A DNA stretch of 64,000 nt, from the NCBI RefSeq assembly GCF_003050865.1, contig NZ_QAOK01000018.1, forward strand, positions 1-64,000, written 5' to 3'. Of the stretch, positions 60,995 to 64,000 are shown piece by piece. The stretch comes from Nitrosospira multiformis. Lineage in GTDB: Bacteria; Pseudomonadota; Gammaproteobacteria; Burkholderiales; Nitrosomonadaceae. The position numbers were made by a program, and so were the translations under genes. The notes under the pieces were generated by a model that ran no database searches, had not been told where the DNA came from, and saw only the letters and a list, made by a program, of their open reading frames with translations. The number at the start of each line of letters is the position of its first letter. The first letter of the stretch is position 1.

Positions 60995-62887
60995 GTGAGT
61001 GGACTATGCGGCTGGCTGGGATATAGCCATTCTGTTACTGAAAACCTGGCGCTGGTCCGGCAAATGGCTAGCCCGCTCGTACGGTTTGACAGTTGTAAGT
61101 TGCACGCGTGCGCGAGCGGGAACAGTGCTTTAGCAATCGCTGCTCCGGACGGGCGCGCTCACATTTATCAGAGGGATGGGCTTCTTGCCGTGTTGTGGGG
61201 GCGGGGAAATTTTCTGGAACCTCGTCTGGATGAACAGGCGCAACGCGAAGGCATAGCGAAAACGCTGGCTGAAAATTGGCGGGAAAGGAGTGGAGGAGGC
61301 GGAAGAGGCACAAAGATTTTCGAGAGTCTGACCGGTGCATTTGTATGCTGTATTGTCGATGAAAATGCGAATGAGGTCGTTCTGGCGACAGACCGCATGG
61401 GCACTTACCCACTCTCCTACCAGGCTTTAGCCGGGGGCCTGATTTTTGCCTCGTCAACGGATGCCATCCGCTTGCATCCTTCGATCAGGTCGGAAATCGA
61501 CCCCCAGAGTCTGTATAACTACGTTTACTTTCACATGGTGCCTGGTCCTGACACCATTTATCAGCGCCAGAAACGCCTTCTGCCAGGCGAATATCTCGTC
61601 TACAGTAAGGGCGGCATCGAGACTGGAAAATACTGGGAGATGCGGTTTCGGGAAGATGAAAGACGTCCCTTCCAGGAACTCAAGCAGGAATTTATGGAAG
61701 TTTTGCATTCCAGCGTGCGGACCGCCATCGGCGATGACGAAGCCGGAGCGTTTCTCAGTGGCGGAACCGACAGTTCGACGATTGCCGGGATACTGGGGGA
61801 AGTGAGCGGGCAGCCAGCACGCACCTATTCCATTGGTTTCGATGCAACGGGTTATGACGAAATGGGATATGCCCGGATCGCGGCCAGGCATTTCGGTACC
61901 CGTCATCAGGAGTACTACGTTACACCGGAGGATATCGTCTCCGCCATTCCCCAGGTTGCAGCAGTATTCGACCAGCCTTTCGGTAACTCTTCCGCGTTAC
62001 CCGCCTACTACTGCGCGCAGATGGCAAAATCCGACGGCCTCGGCAGAATGCTCGGCGGAGATGGGGGCGATGAGCTTTTTGGCGGTAACGTACGTTATGC
62101 CAAGCAATACATTTTCTCGCTATATGAGCAGGCTCCCTTGTTGTTGCGCCAGGGACTCATCGAGCCGATCGTTTTTGGTCTTCCTGGTGGAGGCGCGCTT
62201 CCCCTGATACGGAAGGCGCGTAGTTATGTCGAGCAGGCGTCCATTCCCATGCCAGCGCGCACCGAGACCTATAATCTTCTCGAACGCTACGGGCGCAAAG
62301 CTATTTTTACCCCTGAATTTCTCGATGCGGTAAATCCGGGTTATCCGGCGCGCCTGCTGGACGAGATTTATCAGGAGAATGGCGCGGGAAGTCTGATAAA
62401 TCAAATGCTTGCCTTTGACCGCAAATTCACGCTCGCCGATAACGATTTGCCCAAGGTAGCCAAGGCGTGCGAGTTGGCGGGAATGGATGTGGCGTTTCCG
62501 CTCATCAGCGATGAGATCGTTGCTTTTTCCCTGCGGCTCGAGCCTCACCTGAAACTCAAGGGAACGAAGTTGCGCTACTTCTTCAAGGAAGCGCTGCGAG
62601 GGTTTTTGCCGGACGATATTATTGCCAAGCAAAAACATGGCTTCGGGTTGCCTTTCGGGGTGTGGCTTCAAACTCACAAAAACCTGCAGGACCTGGCGTG
62701 GGATAGCTTGAGCGATCTCAAATCGCGAAACGTCATCCGCGGCGACTTTATCGAGAAGTTGCTGCAGCAGCACCTGGAGGAGCACGCCGGATATCACGGC
62801 ACCATGGTATGGGTGTTGATGATGCTGGAGCAATGGTACAGGCAGCGACAGGACTCCCCCCGAAGTGTAATACATTCTCAGGCATGA
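60995..62887 (+). CDS. Asparagine-synthase-like amidotransferase with displaced N-terminal Cys
   Basis: A 630-residue protein of the AsnB superfamily in the exopolysaccharide cluster. The C-terminal synthetase domain is intact: AGAFLSGGTDSSTIAGIL is the PP-loop near 250, with IGFDATGYDEMGYARIAARHFGTRHQEY, LGGDGGDELFGGNVRY and KQKHGFGLPFGVWL. The N-terminal glutaminase-like domain is poor. Translation begins MSGLCGWLGYSH, so the Cys that should be residue 2 is residue 5, and the NGEIYN and RGPD-type blocks are absent. GTG 60995 has GGAG 8 nt upstream and no other start fits. It may use free ammonia or need processing. The modified substrate is unknown. Confidence 0.85.
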   Translation: MSGLCGWLGYSHSVTENLALVRQMASPLVRFDSCKLHACASGNSALAIAAPDGRAHIYQRDGLLAVLWGRGNFLEPRLDEQAQREGIAKTLAENWRERSGGGGRGTKIFESLTGAFVCCIVDENANEVVLATDRMGTYPLSYQALAGGLIFASSTDAIRLHPSIRSEIDPQSLYNYVYFHMVPGPDTIYQRQKRLLPGEYLVYSKGGIETGKYWEMRFREDERRPFQELKQEFMEVLHSSVRTAIGDDEAGAFLSGGTDSSTIAGILGEVSGQPARTYSIGFDATGYDEMGYARIAARHFGTRHQEYYVTPEDIVSAIPQVAAVFDQPFGNSSALPAYYCAQMAKSDGLGRMLGGDGGDELFGGNVRYAKQYIFSLYEQAPLLLRQGLIEPIVFGLPGGGALPLIRKARSYVEQASIPMPARTETYNLLERYGRKAIFTPEFLDAVNPGYPARLLDEIYQENGAGSLINQMLAFDRKFTLADNDLPKVAKACELAGMDVAFPLISDEIVAFSLRLEPHLKLKGTKLRYFFKEALRGFLPDDIIAKQKHGFGLPFGVWLQTHKNLQDLAWDSLSDLKSRNVIRGDFIEKLLQQHLEEHAGYHGTMVWVLMMLEQWYRQRQDSPRSVIHSQA

Positions 62888-63881
62888 GAACCGGATAAGT
62901 AACAGTGATCAGCTGCGTTTCCAGGCACGAAATGCTTCTCCTGTATGTCCTCCGACCATAGTCCGGATGCCGAGATTGCGAACTTCCATCAGCTCTATTC
63001 GCAGGCATCAGGAGGATTGCAGGCACAGGAGGTGCTGAATAAGTGAGTAGGTGCTCCTGAATACCCCTTGCCCTGACTGTTGGCTCCGCGGACACCGCTT
63101 TGTGTGGAAAAGTACTATGCCTGGCGGCATGGCTGAAAGCATAAGGACGCCGCGTCAAGGGGCCGGAAAAGACTCCTGCAGCGATTGAAACTGCCATTGC
63201 TCATGACCTCTTTCGAGAGAATTTAACCCTACATTTCCTATGGTTACGGATTTGAGCCGTCTATATGTCGCGCTTGACATCGAACTCTTCATCCAGCATA
63301 CTCCAGCCCTCACGCAGTAATCAATATGCATACCAGCGTAGCAAGTATGGGTATTGCGGGTATGATATTGTTGGTGTGGGATCGGAAAGGATTATTTCCG
63401 GCAAGAGGGGTGGAACAGTTCAAGTCAGCTGTTCAATGGTCGCGAAAGAAGTTTGGAAATACTGCTTTTTTCGCCTGCATACAACTGCATGATAGGCCAC
63501 GACAAGCGGTAAAAAGTGCGGGGTCAGAGGTAAAAGGCGTGGAGATTGCAGGCTCAGCTATTCGATAATGGTTCTTTATCTTTTTTTTCTGACGGTATCG
63601 ACTGGATAGGATATTCTGATGCATGTCAAATCTACGTCGCTTCCTGGTCAGAATAAGGTGAGTATGAATAGTTTCGGAGGCATCGCGGCTGCGTGAACGT
63701 TTTGGCGGGATTGTCTGTGTTCCCGGGCGAATTCTCATGCAATCTGGAAAATCACCTGAAAAAAGCACATTTTCACTCACGCCATGATCATCGCATGCAC
63801 TCGGGCCTCCTGTCGGCCGATATTCCATGTTTTAACTGGGTTGGGTATTAAAATGAAATATACAGAAAGAAGGAGAATATA
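62888..63881 (+). other. Approximately 1-kb region without recognisable genes
   Basis: Frames present here give low-complexity or unfamiliar translations and lack good ribosome sites. Two sequence signals are visible. AGGCACAGGAGGTGCTG at 63021-63037 has the GG-N10-GC spacing of a sigma54 promoter. TTGACA (63274-63279) with a 17-nt spacer and CATACT (63297-63302) resembles a sigma70 promoter. A T8 tract lies near 63580. A decayed gene or small RNA cannot be excluded. Confidence 0.4.
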
Positions 63882-64000
63882 ATGCAAGAAACCGCGTGGC
63901 AGGTTTCCCTTGTATTGATGCTGATGATCACCTTTGGTGTTGTGTTCGTCGCCATCAATTCCGGCAAACGCGAGGAAGAATACGGGCCGCTGGTGAAGCG
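63882..64000 (+). CDS. Start of a small membrane-anchored protein, cut by the window end
   Basis: ATG 63882 follows a strong ribosome site AAGGAGAATATA. The first 39 codons read METQ-free MQETAWQVSLVLMLMITFGV, then VFVAINSGKREEEYGPLVK. This is an N-terminal transmembrane anchor followed by a charged cytoplasm- or periplasm-facing segment. The shape would fit a cytochrome-oxidase-subunit-II-like or membrane-anchored cytochrome protein, but too little is visible to name it. The rest lies beyond the window. Confidence 0.7.
   Translation, partial: MQETAWQVSLVLMLMITFGVVFVAINSGKREEEYGPLVK

Noticed and set aside
62748-63197. Reverse-strand frame of 149 codons overlapping the end of the amidotransferase gene
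   Set aside because: It overlaps a real gene by about 140 nt, has no ribosome site and no recognisable motif.
63617-63640. GATGCATGTC as an NsrR-type half site upstream of the last gene
   Set aside because: Only one imperfect half is present and no matching inverted partner follows.

Overview
The window is typical Gram-negative betaproteobacterial chromosome: mid-50s GC by eye, dense genes, many ATGA or GTGA start/stop overlaps and conserved housekeeping operons. Gene content and order (yebC-ruvCAB-ybgC-tolQRAB-pal-cpoB-queEC, hemCDXY divergent from ppc, and an exosortase-A-type exopolysaccharide cluster with prsK/prsR) fit the Nitrosomonadaceae, most likely a Nitrosospira-like ammonia oxidiser. 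That assignment is inference: no ammonia-oxidation or rRNA gene lies in the window.

Layout. Positions 1-1560 are an accessory strip ending at the 3' end of a tRNA-Lys(TTT) gene. It holds a phage terminase remnant and a stand-alone HsdR_N-type nuclease. Positions 1.8-14.8 kb are one long forward block: thiO; yebC and the Holliday-junction genes ruvC, ruvA, ruvB; the complete Tol-Pal envelope system; queE/queC for queuosine; and the N-degron transferases aat and bpt. A secreted TPR protein follows on the reverse strand. Positions 15.9-18.9 kb carry pyrD, an RnfB-like ferredoxin, nth and a DUF1841 gene. Positions 19-25 kb are reverse-strand: two small c-type cytochromes, uup, a pyrophosphatase-like gene, corC, ybeY and phoH.

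Positions 25.2-29.5 kb hold a forward signalling pair, a giant hybrid histidine kinase and a REC-GGDEF diguanylate cyclase. The pair is wedged between phoH and its usual operon partner miaB. Then come ppc (reverse) and hemC-hemD-hemX-hemY (forward), a flavin/2Fe-2S reductase, an SDR-family epimerase, and a redox group of cutA, dsbD and a TlpA-like thioredoxin. These are followed by a TauE/SafE permease, DUF2784, and a very large AsmA-like DUF748 protein with a split OmpA-like C-terminus. An OprO/OprP-type porin is preceded by a three-unit Pho box, and a DUF2024 gene is divergent from it.

Positions 50.5-62.9 kb form a surface-polysaccharide and regulatory island: a secreted trypsin-like protease, two atypical response regulators, an EpsB-like sugar transferase, PrsK and PrsR, an acyl-CoA ligase, a PLP decarboxylase and an asparagine-synthase-like amidotransferase. 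No exosortase gene and no PEP-CTERM substrate is visible, so the rest of the system must lie elsewhere. The last kilobase is mostly without recognisable genes and ends with the start of a small membrane-anchored protein.

Most notable observations: ruvC has no canonical start codon and an ATC sits exactly where the family has Met1; the asparagine-synthase-like protein has its would-be N-terminal cysteine nucleophile at position 5; the porin has a clear Pho box; two orphan pseudo-receiver-like regulators sit beside the polysaccharide operon; and a phosphorelay/c-di-GMP pair splits a conserved operon.
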